The position numbers were made by a program, and so were the translations under genes. Shown here piece after piece: positions 24,483 to 36,425 of a DNA stretch of 64,000 bases. The first letter of the stretch is position 1, and each line of letters opens with the position of its first letter. Under the pieces are notes generated by a model. That model was not told where the DNA came from. It saw only the letters and a list, made by a program, of their open reading frames with translations, and searched no databases. This DNA comes from Antedon mediterranea (lineage: Eukaryota > Echinodermata > Crinoidea > Comatulida > Antedonidae): NCBI RefSeq assembly GCF_964355755.1, contig NC_092679.1, positions 12,884,932-12,948,931 on the forward strand, given 5' to 3'.

Positions 24483-24715
24483 GGGCCTGTTTCTGCTGAG
24501 CAGAAATAATCGATTATTAACCGTTTATTTTTTTAACCGTTTATTTTTTTAATCGATTATTTTTGGGCAGCAGAAACGGCGCAAAATAAAATAACCGATT
24601 AAAAATAACCGATTAAAAACACTCAATCCATTGCGTGTTTTAATCGATTATTTCTTGTTTTAACCGATTATTGCGGAGCAGTTTTGAGCTGCAACACAAA
24701 TAGCGATTATTGACC
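24483..24715. repeat. Two adjacent hairpins rich in ATCGATTA/ACCGATTA
   Basis: 24483-24580 has inverted ends GGGCCTGTTTCTGCTG and CAGCAGAAACGGC around ATAATCGATTATT sites. 24590-24680 is a second inverted repeat of AATAACCGATTAAAAA units around a short loop. The start GGGCCTGTTTCTGCTGAGCA recurs at 46330, so this is a repeat family, probably MITE-like. The following 24720-25500 holds no recognised gene. Confidence 0.55.
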
Positions 24716-25504
24716 TCACTTTGACCTCTAGAGTATGACAAACTTATTCACGTCACAAAACATGCTGTTTATTTGCGCGATATCGACGACGATCAGCAAA
24801 ACCACGATCGCGATGTAGACCGAATAACAATCAAATGTTAAACATTTGATTTTTATTATTTTGTGGGGGAGAATTATACCGAGAGACTCCAGGATTCTGT
24901 GTTACAAGTACACCCGTTACATACCACCAGTCCAGGCTAACGATGTTTTACATGTCATTTTTTAGGCCTGTTGTCTGTTGACTTGTTTCGGTAGAAATAT
25001 ATAGCCTAGGCCTAGCAGGCCGAAGGTAGAACCAACAAACGGCGAAACGAACTTTTTTCGCCGACGTGTCCTTATTAATATAACATCATTATTAAAACAA
25101 ACTGCTGTAAATAATAATGTTACCGATCTTATTAAAAGTTTTACTAACAAATTTTATTTTATTTATATTTTTGCTTTGTGTACACGTCAACTAACAATCG
25201 AATAACAGTTTTCTCATCGCAACTTGTACAATGTAATTTAGAAAACTACAACCATTTTTCAATAAACATACACATCATAAAACGTACATTTCTAGCCTAA
25301 CAAAATTTTTCAAAACTTTCTATTATTTAAAAGTCGAAGATAGCCAGGTCTCGGGTCCATTCTATTGTCGCCACAGATTGATATCTTCATCAGTACTTCT
25401 ATGAATGGATGATTAGGTGGGAACACGAATGCTAGTTGATCATACCCAGTACCGTTTTGATCGTACCGTTTTGATCGTACGATTAATTGGGAAACCACCT
25501 CACG

Positions 25505-26000
25505 ACATTAATAGCACCTCTTTTTGTCGAAGCAAGAGCAGTTAACTGTTCAGGCCTATTACTCCTTGCAAGATTGTACTTGATGACATGCCAAATAAAT
25601 ATTATTATTATTTATTTTGATTATAAAGTTTTCTTCAATGCAAATGTGTAATTATAAATTTTTTTAAATACTGCTCAATTTTTTTTTTGTAAAACAGAAA
25701 TGGCCAAATTATATGTTTTATTGTAGATTAATTCTATTAAACATGTTAGTCACCAGTCTATTGTTAAACATGTCAAGTTTTAAGATGTATTGTCCCCCTG
25801 AACAAATAATTTTAAGAATAATAATAAGATACAAATGCTATATTCTGCTTATTTATGCTTTTTATGCTTTAACCAATCCTGCCTTAGTGCATTAATAGCA
25901 TGTCTTTGTTGTCGGAGCAAGAACAGTTAACTGTTCAGGCCTATGCCTATGGCTTACTCCTTGAAAGATTGTACTTGATGACATGCCAAATAAATATTAT
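25505..26000 (+). repeat. Two copies of a retroposon-like 3' end
   Basis: 25505-25620 and 25885-26000 share GCAGTTAACTGTTCAGGCCTA, split here as GCAGTTAACTG and TTCAGGCCTA, plus AGATTGTACTTGATGACATG and CCAAATAAATATTATTATT, a typical retroposon tail. Between them 25685-25790 matches 37630-37745 (TATGTTTTATTGTAGATTAA). Confidence 0.5.
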
Positions 26001-26084
26001 TATTTCTTTTGATTTTAAAGTTGTCTTCAATGCAAAGGCCCGGATTAGAATCTAAGTTGGGGCAAATTTTTCTCATTCTTACAG

Positions 26085-26170
26085 ATTTCCTCATGTTATC
26101 ATTTCAAATTAATTAATTAAATTTCAGTATATCACCGAGCGGTTTAGAATTAATGTTCTATGCCTAAAGG
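26085..26170 (+). mobile_element. SINE fragment, family S1
   Basis: Plus-strand match to the body of the SINE at 49886-50045: GATTTCCTCATG, TTTCAAATTAATTA, ATATCACCGAGCGGTTTAGA and ATTAATGTTCTATGCC. No tRNA-like head. Confidence 0.45.
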
Positions 26171-26540
26171 AGAAAAGTAAAGATAAATGGCAGCAGGATG
26201 TCATCAATGATTGTGGAAACAATCAAGGTTTTCTATTTAAAAAAAAACAATAGCCTTTCACTATCATTCCAAGACTAAATGTCTTCATTTGAACAAATAT
26301 TAAAAACCTAAAGAATCTTTTTTATTTTTAGAAATCAATTCAGAATACAAACAAATATTCACTTATCTTAATTTTTTGGGTTTTTTTTCAAAAATTCCCC
26401 AATATTTTTGGTTTGGAGTTTATTGACCAATAACAATATGCTATGAATGAATTGTTGTTTTGAATTTTTCATTGATTTGAGATATTGAGAGAGTTGGTGT
26501 ACTTTTGTAATAAATCCATTTAGTATTATTGCCCGTATCC

Positions 26541-27165
26541 GGACAACTACCCCCTGGACAATAACCACCGGACAACTACCACCCGGACAAAACCCCCATA
26601 GGACAACTACCACCCGAACATTTACCTCCTAGGACAACTACCCTCTAGGACAACTACCCCCTTAGGACAACTACCACCCGGACAACTACCCCCTAGGACA
26701 ACTACCACCCGGAAAACTACCCCCTAGGAAAACTACCCCCTAGGACAACTACCCTCTAGGACAACTACCCTCTATGACAACTACCCTCTAGGACAACTTC
26801 TATTTTATTTATATTTCCTCGGATCTGGGACTTGATCCTTCAGATGTCCGGACATTTACCTCCTAGGACAACTACCCTCTAGGACAACTACCTCCTTAGG
26901 ACAACTACCACCCGGACAACTACCACCTGGACAACTACCCCTAGGACAACTACCCCCTAGAACAACTACCCCCTAGGACAACTACCCCCTAGAACAACTA
27001 CCCTCTAGGACAACTATCGCCCGGAAAACTACCCCCTAGGAAAACTACCCCCTAGGACAACTACCCTCTATGACAACTACCCTCTAGAACAACTACCCTC
27101 TAGGACAACTTCTATTTTATTTATATTTTCTCGGATCTGGGACTTAATCCTGTCAGATGTCCAGG
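26541..27165 (+). repeat. Minisatellite GGACAACTACCCCCTA in a 300-bp higher-order repeat
   Basis: A 15-16-bp unit with CCC/CTC/CACCCGG variants. Two higher-order blocks each end with the same non-repeat sequence (CTTCTATTTTATTTATATTT, then CTCGGATCTGGGACTT) near 26807 and 27109. A reverse-complement array of the same unit is at 29250-29377. Confidence 0.9.
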
Positions 27166-27274
27166 ACATATGCGCAGACCTACTTGATGTTAAAACTTTT
27201 TCTGAAATACTTAAACAAGTAATCTACGAAAGAAAACTTTAGTGTTAGTGTTGCTTATTTTTTATTTTATATTA

Positions 27275-28728
27275 CTAGATGGTACGCGAGCGAAGCGAGC
27301 GTACCATCTAGGTCCGTGCCCACAGATGGTTCTCGAATACATAATAATTTCAGCGTTAAAAAAACTGGCGATTTCAAATGTATACGTACCGCAGGGCAAT
27401 AATACATGTCGTTTACAGGAACAAATAAATAGACACTGTGATTTATGTACTGTAAAATTAGTAGCCTGGGAATTACTTCCGAAAGAGAAACTTGTCACAA
27501 AATGAGACCAATTGTTTAAGTCAAATTTAAACAAACTTAAAATGTGTTTTGTATGTAACATTAGGGTTGATGGATGGGGAAGAGGATGGGTGCAAAGAGG
27601 AACAATTTTTAAATATATTCTTTACCCATTTATTAACGAAATATTAATTGTTTTCATGTTTTACAAATAATATACCACTAAACACAGTAAAACATTGCGA
27701 TTTAATACTTTGTTGAAACTATCACCGTCATAGTCGATTGAAATAGTACAGTACATGTAACGATACATTACTACGACATGTTTATATAATGTAAAACAAT
27801 TTGTGAAAACCACCTCTATTCGGCGAAAATCATGAATTCGATTTAATCGTCAATAAATATTAAATTATCTAACTCAACTTAATTAGTAGGCCTAATGGTT
27901 TTCAATTGTTTCTTAGAGCAAATTCATACTTAAGTTGGTTCCTACCCTACCCACCCCCTACCCACCAAAGTTGCGTTTAGGGCATGTGATGTACCGTAGG
28001 CCTATCCTCTACTGGTTTTACAACGCTACTCATGCCAGTGAGGGAAGGGTGATGATATGGGTGGTTTAACTGCAATAATAAAGATGTGTACATAATATAC
28101 GGCGAGTGAAAACGCTAGCTCATTATCCGTTTAAAAAAAATTTATATCCAACCTCTGCAGCACAGATTGAAAAAAAAATGGATCGAATTTCTGTTATGAG
28201 TATACAGTACCTGTACTTGCCTTTACGACGCCTGAGGGAATAGACACTTGTGGAACAGAGATTGGAATGTTCCATTCATCGCAAATCAATACATTTGTAT
28301 AAACGTATATTAAATCTATCAAAATAGTATTTTTTTAAAGAAAATCGGCCTGTCTTCAACATTATGATGCTATACTCGAGCTGTTCAACCGGTTTTCAGC
28401 CATTAAAAACAATTATCGTAGGAGGAGATAGGAAAATGCGAAGCATCCTCGTATTATTGTCTGCGGGTATTTTTCAAGACGGACATCCATTAGACAGTGT
28501 ATACCACCATCGACAAACACCCCTATTTGGGGCAAATCGTTGAACCTAAATTCGTTTTAATCGTCAATAACTAACTATCGAACTCAATTTAATCAGTAAA
28601 CAGGGTTACATCAGGTGGTTAAAATCAGTACCGAAAGTACGAACCAACTTTATATACCATCGAGTAAACATTCTAGAAATAACGCGCGATTTACCGAATT
28701 TTGCCCTTACGTAAATTTATATATAGAT
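27275..28728 (-). mobile_element. Helitron-like element H1, copy B
   Basis: Bounded on the left by CTAG plus a perfect hairpin (27277-27309, AGATGGTACGC...GCGTACCATCT with a GAGCGAAGCGAGC core) and on the right by AATTTATATATAGAT. On the minus strand the hairpin lies at the 3' end, directly before the terminal CTAG, as in Helitron/Helentron-type rolling-circle elements. About 1.45 kb with no coding capacity. Shares almost its whole length with copy C. Confidence 0.7.
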
Positions 28729-28729
28729 T

Positions 28730-29249
28730 CAGTATGTATCTATCATGATCTTATATGAGTTTGAAATAACCAATGTTTGGTCTTAACCAGTCTATTTAAT
28801 TATATTAAATTTGTAAATTTGGGATGGGACGTCCCATCGAAAGCCAGTAAAATCCGGAATAAATTGAATTGAATATTCCCCTTGGAAAACTACCCCTCTA
28901 GAACAACAACACACTCTTGACAACCACAAATAGAATAACTAATCTCATGACACCTACACCTTAGTCTTCCATTTAATTTAATTTATTTTGCTTTATTCTA
29001 ATAATAAATTACATTTGACATGAAGATGCCATATAGAAATCTAGGAACACAGTTTACCAAGTTGCACCAGTCATCGAAAATCATATAAACATTTTTTTTT
29101 ATCAGCCCCTTACTATCGATACAATTGGCCTGATTTTGTTCATTCTTTTTCAAAACAAATGTTTTACCGTAAGAGCTTATGTCATGCTGTTTAATGACAT
29201 TATAGTCCACTAAAAATATGGAATATTGGTTTGACTGTTAGTAGTACTA
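28730..29249. other. Spacer with minisatellite traces
   Basis: Mostly AT-rich unknown sequence. 28870-28925 holds degenerate CTTGGAAAACTACCCCTCTAG units related to the neighbouring minisatellites. No gene seen. Confidence 0.35.
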
Positions 29250-29377
29250 GGAGGTAGTTGTTCTAGGGAGTAGTTTTCCTATGGGTAGTTGTTCTAGGGG
29301 GTAGTTGTCCTAGGGGGTAGTTGTCCTAGGGGGTAGTTGTCCTAGGGGGTAGTTGTCCTAGGGGGTAGTTGTCCTAG
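29250..29377 (-). repeat. Inverted minisatellite array (complement of 26541-27165)
   Basis: About eight units of GGTAGTTGTCCTAGGG, the reverse complement of the unit at 26541-27165. The late units are nearly identical to each other, which suggests recent homogenisation. Confidence 0.9.
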
Positions 29378-29747
29378 ACCCTTATTGCCTTATCACAATT
29401 GTTTGGTGCTTTACAAAAATGAATTTTTTAGGGGATTTCCAGATGTTAAAATTCTATTTTAAAAATGGGTAACAATGTTTTTAGTATATTTATATTGATG
29501 AAATGGACAAAAAGGCTCATAGATTTATGGAATTTTTATTTATGTACGGTAATTTTACTCAATTCTAAGCTATATTTTTACCAAAGTTTAACGTTTTAAA
29601 AACCTGTGGAACAAATGAAAAAATATTTCATATTTTATTTTAAGGTTCTATCATTAGAAAACTTTATTATATGGTAGCCGTACATTTTAAAATAATAAAA
29701 TAAAAAATTGCGATGTTCTAGGGCACAATTGCTCATTCCAAAATAAC

Positions 29748-29755
29748 TATAAATA
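29748..29755 (+). promoter_or_regulatory. TATA box of fibrinogen-related copy 2
   Basis: TATAAATA in the same CTATAAATAGACATG context as at 9408-9415. The promoter was duplicated with the gene. Confidence 0.55.
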
Positions 29756-30366
29756 GACATGTTGGAACTATATGTACAGTACCATCCATAATCTGATTGG
29801 GTTCCAGGCTTTAAAACTACTACCACTACTGTATCATTTGAACAAGACTGAGAAGAGAAAAGATGCTGATAAGATACCGTACTTCTTACTGTCACTGATG
29901 GTAGCTCTGGCATTCTCAGACAGCTATGTTGTAGCCCGTGTTGTAGATACTGTAGAACAGGATGGTGTTCCTCAAATACTGGTTGTTATTAAAATTGGAT
30001 GTGGTGATGAGACAGAAAAAAAAGGTAAAATTAATAATAAAATATATCCTGTTAACTGAGTAAAAGCTTTAATATAAATATGCAAATTAGCTATAAAACC
30101 CATATTTTCACGATATCTCCTAAACTAATAATCCATTTATTACACTTTTTGTGGCAAAACCTATGTTTTCATACCCAATGAACACATTCAATGATCAAAT
30201 ACCATGTATACCAGGTGAAAACGCAATTAAAATCATGCTTTAGTGATTTTTGTCTAAAATTAACATTTTTTTCTGTAAATTTTGGTTCAGATAACCGGCT
30301 ACCCGAGCTTTCTATTGTTACTATGAACCAGGCACAATATTAACAGATCACTGTTAATTAGTGTAA

Positions 30367-31808
30367 CTAGATGGTACGCGAGCGTACCATCTAGGTCGTG
30401 CTCACAGATGGTTCTCGAATACATAATAATTTCAGCGTTAAAAAATTGACGATTTCAAATGTACGTACAATAATACATGTCGTTTACAGGAACGAATAAA
30501 TAGACACTGATTTATGTACTCAACTAAAATTAGCACCCTGGGAATTACTTCCGAAAGAGAAACTTGTCACAAAATGAGACCAATTGTTTAAGTCAAATTT
30601 AAACAAACTTAATTTGTGTTTTGTATGTAACATTAGGGTTGAAGGATGGGTGCAAAGAGGAACAATTTTTAAATATATTCTTTATCCATTTAGTAACAAA
30701 ATATTAATTGTTTTCATGTTTTACAAATAATATACCACTAAACACAGTAAAACATTGCGATGTAATACTTTGTTGAAACTATCAGTATCACCGTCCTAGT
30801 AGATTGAAATAGCAGTACATGTAACGATACATCACTACTATACGACGTGTATGTTTATATAATGTAAAACAATTTGTGAAAACCACCTCAATTCGGGGAA
30901 AATCATAAATTCGATTTAATCGTCAATAAATATTAAATTATCTAACTCAACTTAATTAGTAGGCCTAATGGTTTTCAATTGTTTCTTAGAGCCAAGTCAT
31001 ACTTAAGTTGGTTCCTACCCTACCCACCAAAGTTGTTTTGCGTTTAGGGCATATGATGCACCGTAGGCCTATCAGGCTCTACTATGGCTTTACAACGCTA
31101 CTCATGCCAATGAGGGAAGGGTGATGATGTGGGTGGTTTAACTGCAATAATAAAGATTTGTACATAATATACGGCGACTGAAAGCGCTAGCACTAGCTCA
31201 TTATCCATTTAAAAAAAATTATATCCAACCTCTGCAGCACAGATTGAAAAAAAAATGGATCGAATTTCTGTTATGAGTGTACAGTACTTTCCTTTACGAC
31301 GCCTGAGGGAATAGACACTTGTGGAATGACACAGAGATTGGAATGTTCCATTCATCGCAAATCAAAACATTTGTATTTGTATAAACGTATATTAAATCTA
31401 TCAAAATAGTATTTTTTTAAGAAAATAGGCCTGTCTTCAACATTATGATACTGTACTCGAGCTGTGCAACCGGTTTTCAGCTATTAAAAACAATTATCGT
31501 AGGAGGAGATAGGAAAATGCGAAGCCTCCTCGCATTTTTGTGGCGGGTATTTTTCAAGATGGACATCCATTAGACAGTGTATACCACGATCGGAAAACAC
31601 CCCTATTTGGGGCAAATCTTTCAACCTAAATTCGTTTTAATCGTCAATAACTAATTAACTAACTTAATTTAATTAGTAAACAGGGTTATATCAGATGGTT
31701 AAAATCAGTACCGAAAGTATGAACCAACTTTATATACCATCGAGTAAAAATACAATAAATTAACCGGGATTTATCGAATTTTGCCCTTACGTAAATTTAT
31801 ATATAGAT
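30367..31808 (-). mobile_element. Helitron-like element H1, copy C
   Basis: Same ends and order as copy B. The terminal hairpin is shorter (AGATGGTACGCGAGCGTACC; a GAAGCGAGC segment is lost). It lies in the long intron of fibrinogen-related copy 2. Confidence 0.7.
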
Positions 31809-32406
31809 GGAGCTCACTATAAAAATCATGGGACTACAAGCAAACACTCTAAAATTGTTAACATGAGAACAATTTCAGACATAAATTTTAGGGGGAAAGG
31901 GATTTGCAAAATTCAAATTTTATATGCCTATTAAGTCACAGAAACAAATGGGCCAAAAAAACAAATCTACATATTAATATTAATCACTTATCAAAATATT
32001 GCACCCTCTATTATTGCACTGAGAGAATCAAAGCTAGAAGATATATTGGAATATATATATATTTGAATAAATATTTTACAACTTTTGTTTATTGCCCATA
32101 ACGAAATAATTAAGTATATTTAGATAGTCTTTAATAGAAATAGCTCTATCCTTAGTAGGCTTAATAGGCCGTTAGTAGTTTTTTTCTCTTGGCTACTAAG
32201 GATTTTATCATAATTTCTTTGACTACTTTCTGACTACATAAAATAGATAGGTGACATAATAGGTACTACCTATTAAAAGTACACAGTAAGTAGTTGTATC
32301 ATAGTTGATGTAGCACTATTTAAAGTAGGTCTTTAAGCTACACCATTGTTAGTAGTTTTTAATAGATATTTTTCACCTTAAGAGTTTTTATGTAGACAGG
32401 GAATAG

Positions 32407-33140
32407 TCTCCATCTATCTATATATAATAGATATTTAGTAGGTATGAAAAAAAAGTTAAATGTAGTTTGTTAATAGGTTATAGATAGCTGTTGTCTATCT
32501 ATTATAAGTAGACAGTTGATAGATAATACAAAACTGTGTTACTCATAGATTTCTAATAGACTTGTAGTAGTCTCCATCTATCTATATATAATAGATATTT
32601 AGTAGGTATGGAATATAAGTTAAACGTAGTTTGTTAATAGGTTATAGATAGCTGTTGTCTATCTATTATAAGTAGACAGTTGATAGATAATACAAAACTG
32701 TGTTACTCATAGATTTCTAATAGACTTGTAGTAGTCTCCATCTATCTATATATAATAGATATTTAGTAGGTATGGAATATAAGTTAAACGTAGTTTGTTA
32801 ATAGGTTATAGATAGCTGTTGTCTATCTATTATAAGTAGACAGTTGATAGATAATACAAAACTGTATTACTCATAGATTTCTAATAGACTTGTAGTAGTC
32901 TCCATCTATCTATATATAATAGATATTTAGTAGGTATGGAATATAAGTTAAACGTAGTTTGTTAATAGGTTATAGATAGCTGTTGTCTATCTATTATAAG
33001 TAGACAGTTGATAGATAATACAAAACTGTGTTACTCATAGATTTCTAATAGACTTGTAGTAGTCTCCATCTATCTATATATAATAGATATTTAGTAGGTA
33101 TGGAATATAAGTTAAATGTAAAATGTAAAATGTAGTTTGT
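32407..33140. repeat. Tandem array, 164-bp period, about 4.5 copies
   Basis: TCTCCATCTATCTATATATA starts at 32407, 32571, 32735, 32899 and 33063, an exact 164-bp spacing. Internal self-complementary stretches (ATAGATAGCTGTTGTCTATC) could form hairpins. Near-identity of copies points to recent amplification. Confidence 0.95.
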
Positions 33141-34794
33141 TAATAGGTTATAGATAGCCGTTGTCTATATATTAGTGCGTGTGTATAACAATTGTTACAC
33201 CCAAATTCCCGCTTCTGTTTTGCAGCAGCAGCAGGCACGATGCAGATGATCAGAGAAAAAAGGAGCATTCGCTTGTTGTAGGCCTTTTCGATCAGACCAT
33301 GAATGTTTATTTTTATTCCAACCACAATGTCAGTTTAGTGGTAAGTGAATCAATCCATATCTTTACATTTTATTTGTTAAAGTTAAAGTGTTCCTTTTTG
33401 ATAGGCTAGAAGCTAGGCTAGTAGGCCTCTAGTAGGCTCTATAAGCTAGCCAGGCCTGTATTAGTTAGTAGGCCTAGGCTAGGCTACTAAGCTAGGTAGG
33501 CCCTGGCCTAGGCCTAGTCTTTTTTAAATTGCACTAGGCATTTTTCATTCAATTTATAATTATAATAGCCTAGCCTAGGCCTAATATACTTTATAGCCTA
33601 GGCTTATAGGCCTACTACTAGTTAGCCTAGGCCCTACATTGCCTATTTGTTGTTCAAAAAACATTTATTTATTCAACAATAGCATTATACAGTATAATAT
33701 AATTATAGGTGTGTACATAAATGAAAACATAGTAATAAGCCACAAGTTGTAGGCCTACTTCCCAGGGTTCAATTATAAAATAGATTTTTTAGTTTATAAT
33801 ATTAATACTAAATAGTTATACTGGGCTGCCTAGGCCTATTATCAGTTTGTTAATAGGCCTAAGCCTAGTCTATTAATAAGTTATTATTGGTAGCCCTAGT
33901 ATAGCTATTGTAAGTATGCAGTTGATAGATATTACAACTGTGATATTTAAATAATAGATTTCTAATGCAGTATCTAGGCCTAGAGGCCTAGGTCATCTAG
34001 CTATATCTACTGTATCTATTTGTAATCATTCTTAGTAGGCCTAAGTATATAAAATAAATAGTTTATTAATAGTTACTGGCTATTATCAGTTTGTTTATAG
34101 TCTGTTAATAGGTTACTGGTAGGTAGCCCTTGTATAGCAAAATTCAAATGGCATATTCAACAAAAAAATGTTTAAACAATTATTTTTTCAGAGAGACGAT
34201 CTTTAACCTATACAAGTACAAATTTGATGGTCAAGTGCAAAGATGATTAATTTATGGTGAAGTGTGCTTTTGCGTAATTAATTTTTCATGTCAATAGTGA
34301 CAATATTTGGTGCATTTCTTATTGTCTGGTCTAATTCCATTCAGGAATTGTTTTGAATTTTGAAGTTTGAATAAAATGTATACTGTATATTTGGATACTG
34401 TGTCTTGTTTCATTTGATAAGTCTAGATTGTTACAAAAGTGATGTTAAAACATGTGCAATGTTATGGTTAAGATATTAAGGTTTACAAATACTGTACTAT
34501 CTTAATTTTTTGTTAAATAAATTTATAAAATGTATACTGTATATTTGGTTTACTAATGTCTTGTTTCACTTAATAAGTCTAAATTGTTACAAAAGTAACT
34601 GTTGTTGTTTGGTATTCTTCCTTTTACATGTCCAACTGAGTTAAAATATGTGCTTAAAGTTTTCGGACTCGCATATGTATGGACAAGATTAAGGTTTACA
34701 AATACGAGAAAAAAATTAATTTGTTATTATTATTGTCATTATACATTTGTTATTTGCCAATAAGATGAATTATTGTTCTGTATCTGTATTTTAG

Positions 34795-35880
34795 CCAGAA
34801 AAGATTAGATTTTTAATTTCTGTAGATTTTAAGTATCTAAATTAACAGTAGTTAATTTATGTAGATTTTTAATAGCCAATTTATATGTAGATTTTTAATA
34901 AATAATAGCCCAATAATATCTATATGTAGATTGTTAATAGCCCAATAATAGTTATATGTAGATTTTTAATAGTCCAATAATATCTATATGTAGATTGTTA
35001 ATAGCCCAATAATAGCCAAATAATGTAGATTTTTAATAGCCCAATAATAGCCAAATAATGTAGATTTTTAGTAGACAAATAATAGCCATTTTTAAGTAGA
35101 TTTTTAACAGCCCAATAATAGCCAAATAATGTAGATTTTTAGTAGACAAATAATAGCCATTTTTAAGTAGATTTTTAATAGACCAATAATAGCCAAATAA
35201 TGTAGATTTTTAGTAGACAAATAATAGCCATTTTTAAGTAGATTTTAAATAGACCAATAATATCCAAATAATGTAGATTTTTAGTAGACAAATAATAGCC
35301 ATTTTTATGTAGATTTTTAATAGCCCAATAATAGCCAAATAATGTAGATTTTTAGTAGACAAATAATAGCCATTTTTATGTAGATTTTTAATAGCCCAAT
35401 AATAGCCAAATAATGTAGATTTTTAGTAGACAAATAATAGCCATTTTTATGTAGATTTTTAATAGCCCAATAATAGCCAAATAATGTAGATTTTTAGTAG
35501 ACAAATAATAGCCATTTTTAAGTAGATTTTTAATAGCCCAATAATAGCAAAATAATGTAGATTTTTAGTAGACAAATAATAGCCATTTTTATGTAGATTT
35601 TTAATAGCCCAATAATAGGCAAATAATGTAGATTTTTAGTAGTCGAATAATAGCCAATTATTTAGTAGATTTTTAATAGTATATTAATAGCCAAATAATG
35701 TAGATTTTAAGTAGACAAATTATAGCCATTTTATGTAGATTTTTAATTGCCAAATAATAGCCAATTTATACAGATTTTTAATAGCCCAATAATAGTCATT
35801 TAATTAGTAGATTTTTAATAGCCCATAAATAGCAAATTAATGTAGATTTTTAAAAGCCAAATAATAGCCAATTAAGAATC
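34795..35880. repeat. Tandem array, about 71-bp unit made of two 35-bp halves
   Basis: Alternating GTAGATTTTTAGTAGACAAA and GTAGATTTTTAATAGCCCAA half-units, each followed by TAATAGCC. The outer copies are more diverged than the central ones. Confidence 0.9.
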
Positions 35881-36219
35881 CATTCTAGATAGATTATTGG
35901 TAGTCTAATCATAGTTGTATTTAGTAGGTGTCGCCTACTAATATCATCGCGAAATATGCTAATGAGGCAAAAATCTACTAACAACTATAAAAAATCTATC
36001 AAATATCTATCTACTAGTAGGTGATAAATAGGCGACAGCTCTATATCTACTAAGCCGGATAGACTATAAGGCTAACCGCTATAGAGCTATAACTACTAAG
36101 ACTTTTTGTTATGGGTGGTCAACATTACATGTTGTAGTCAATGTATACCAAATTTCAGCAATTAAAAACGTATAAATGAATAATTTATAAATAAATAATT
36201 ATTACATATTGAGATTATG

Positions 36220-36425
36220 TGGGGTATGTTTCAGAATGGTACCATAAACACTACATACTTTTGGAAAACATCCCTACTTAGGGCAACTGGTTCAACATAA
36301 ATTTGTAATTGTTAATAACTAATTACTGTATCTATAACTCAACTTAACTATAGTAAGCAGGATTTCAATAGGTAGTAAATTAGGAAGTACTATACCAAAG
36401 TGCACATTATGCAATTTACTGAAAT
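36220..36425 (-). mobile_element. Degenerate H1 Helitron-like fragment, copy D
   Basis: Weak but collinear match to the right part of copy C: GGAAAACATCCCTACTTAGG for GGAAAACACCCCTATTTGGG, then TTCAACATAAATTTGTAATT, TTAATAACTAATTA and AGCAGGATTTCAATAGGTAG. An old remnant, just before the last exon of fibrinogen-related copy 2. Confidence 0.5.

Larger units (their letters stand above)
32095..36115. mobile_element. 4-kb inverted-repeat-bounded block with two tandem arrays
   Basis: Ends CCCATAACGAAATAATTAAG and (reversed) CCCATAACAAAAAGTCTTAG are inverted repeats. The sub-terminal ATAGCTCTAT and CTTAGTAG motifs are also mirrored. The interior is dominated by TAGTAG/TAATAG motifs, the arrays at 32407-33140 and 34795-35880, and a TAGGCCTA-rich centre. 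Probably a nonautonomous DNA transposon; no target duplication was resolved. Confidence 0.55.

Noticed and set aside
33179-33409. Stand-alone gene MCITIVTPKF...
   Set aside because: Start lies in a splice-acceptor-like tract and the frame has no recognised homology; kept only as a possible captured exon.
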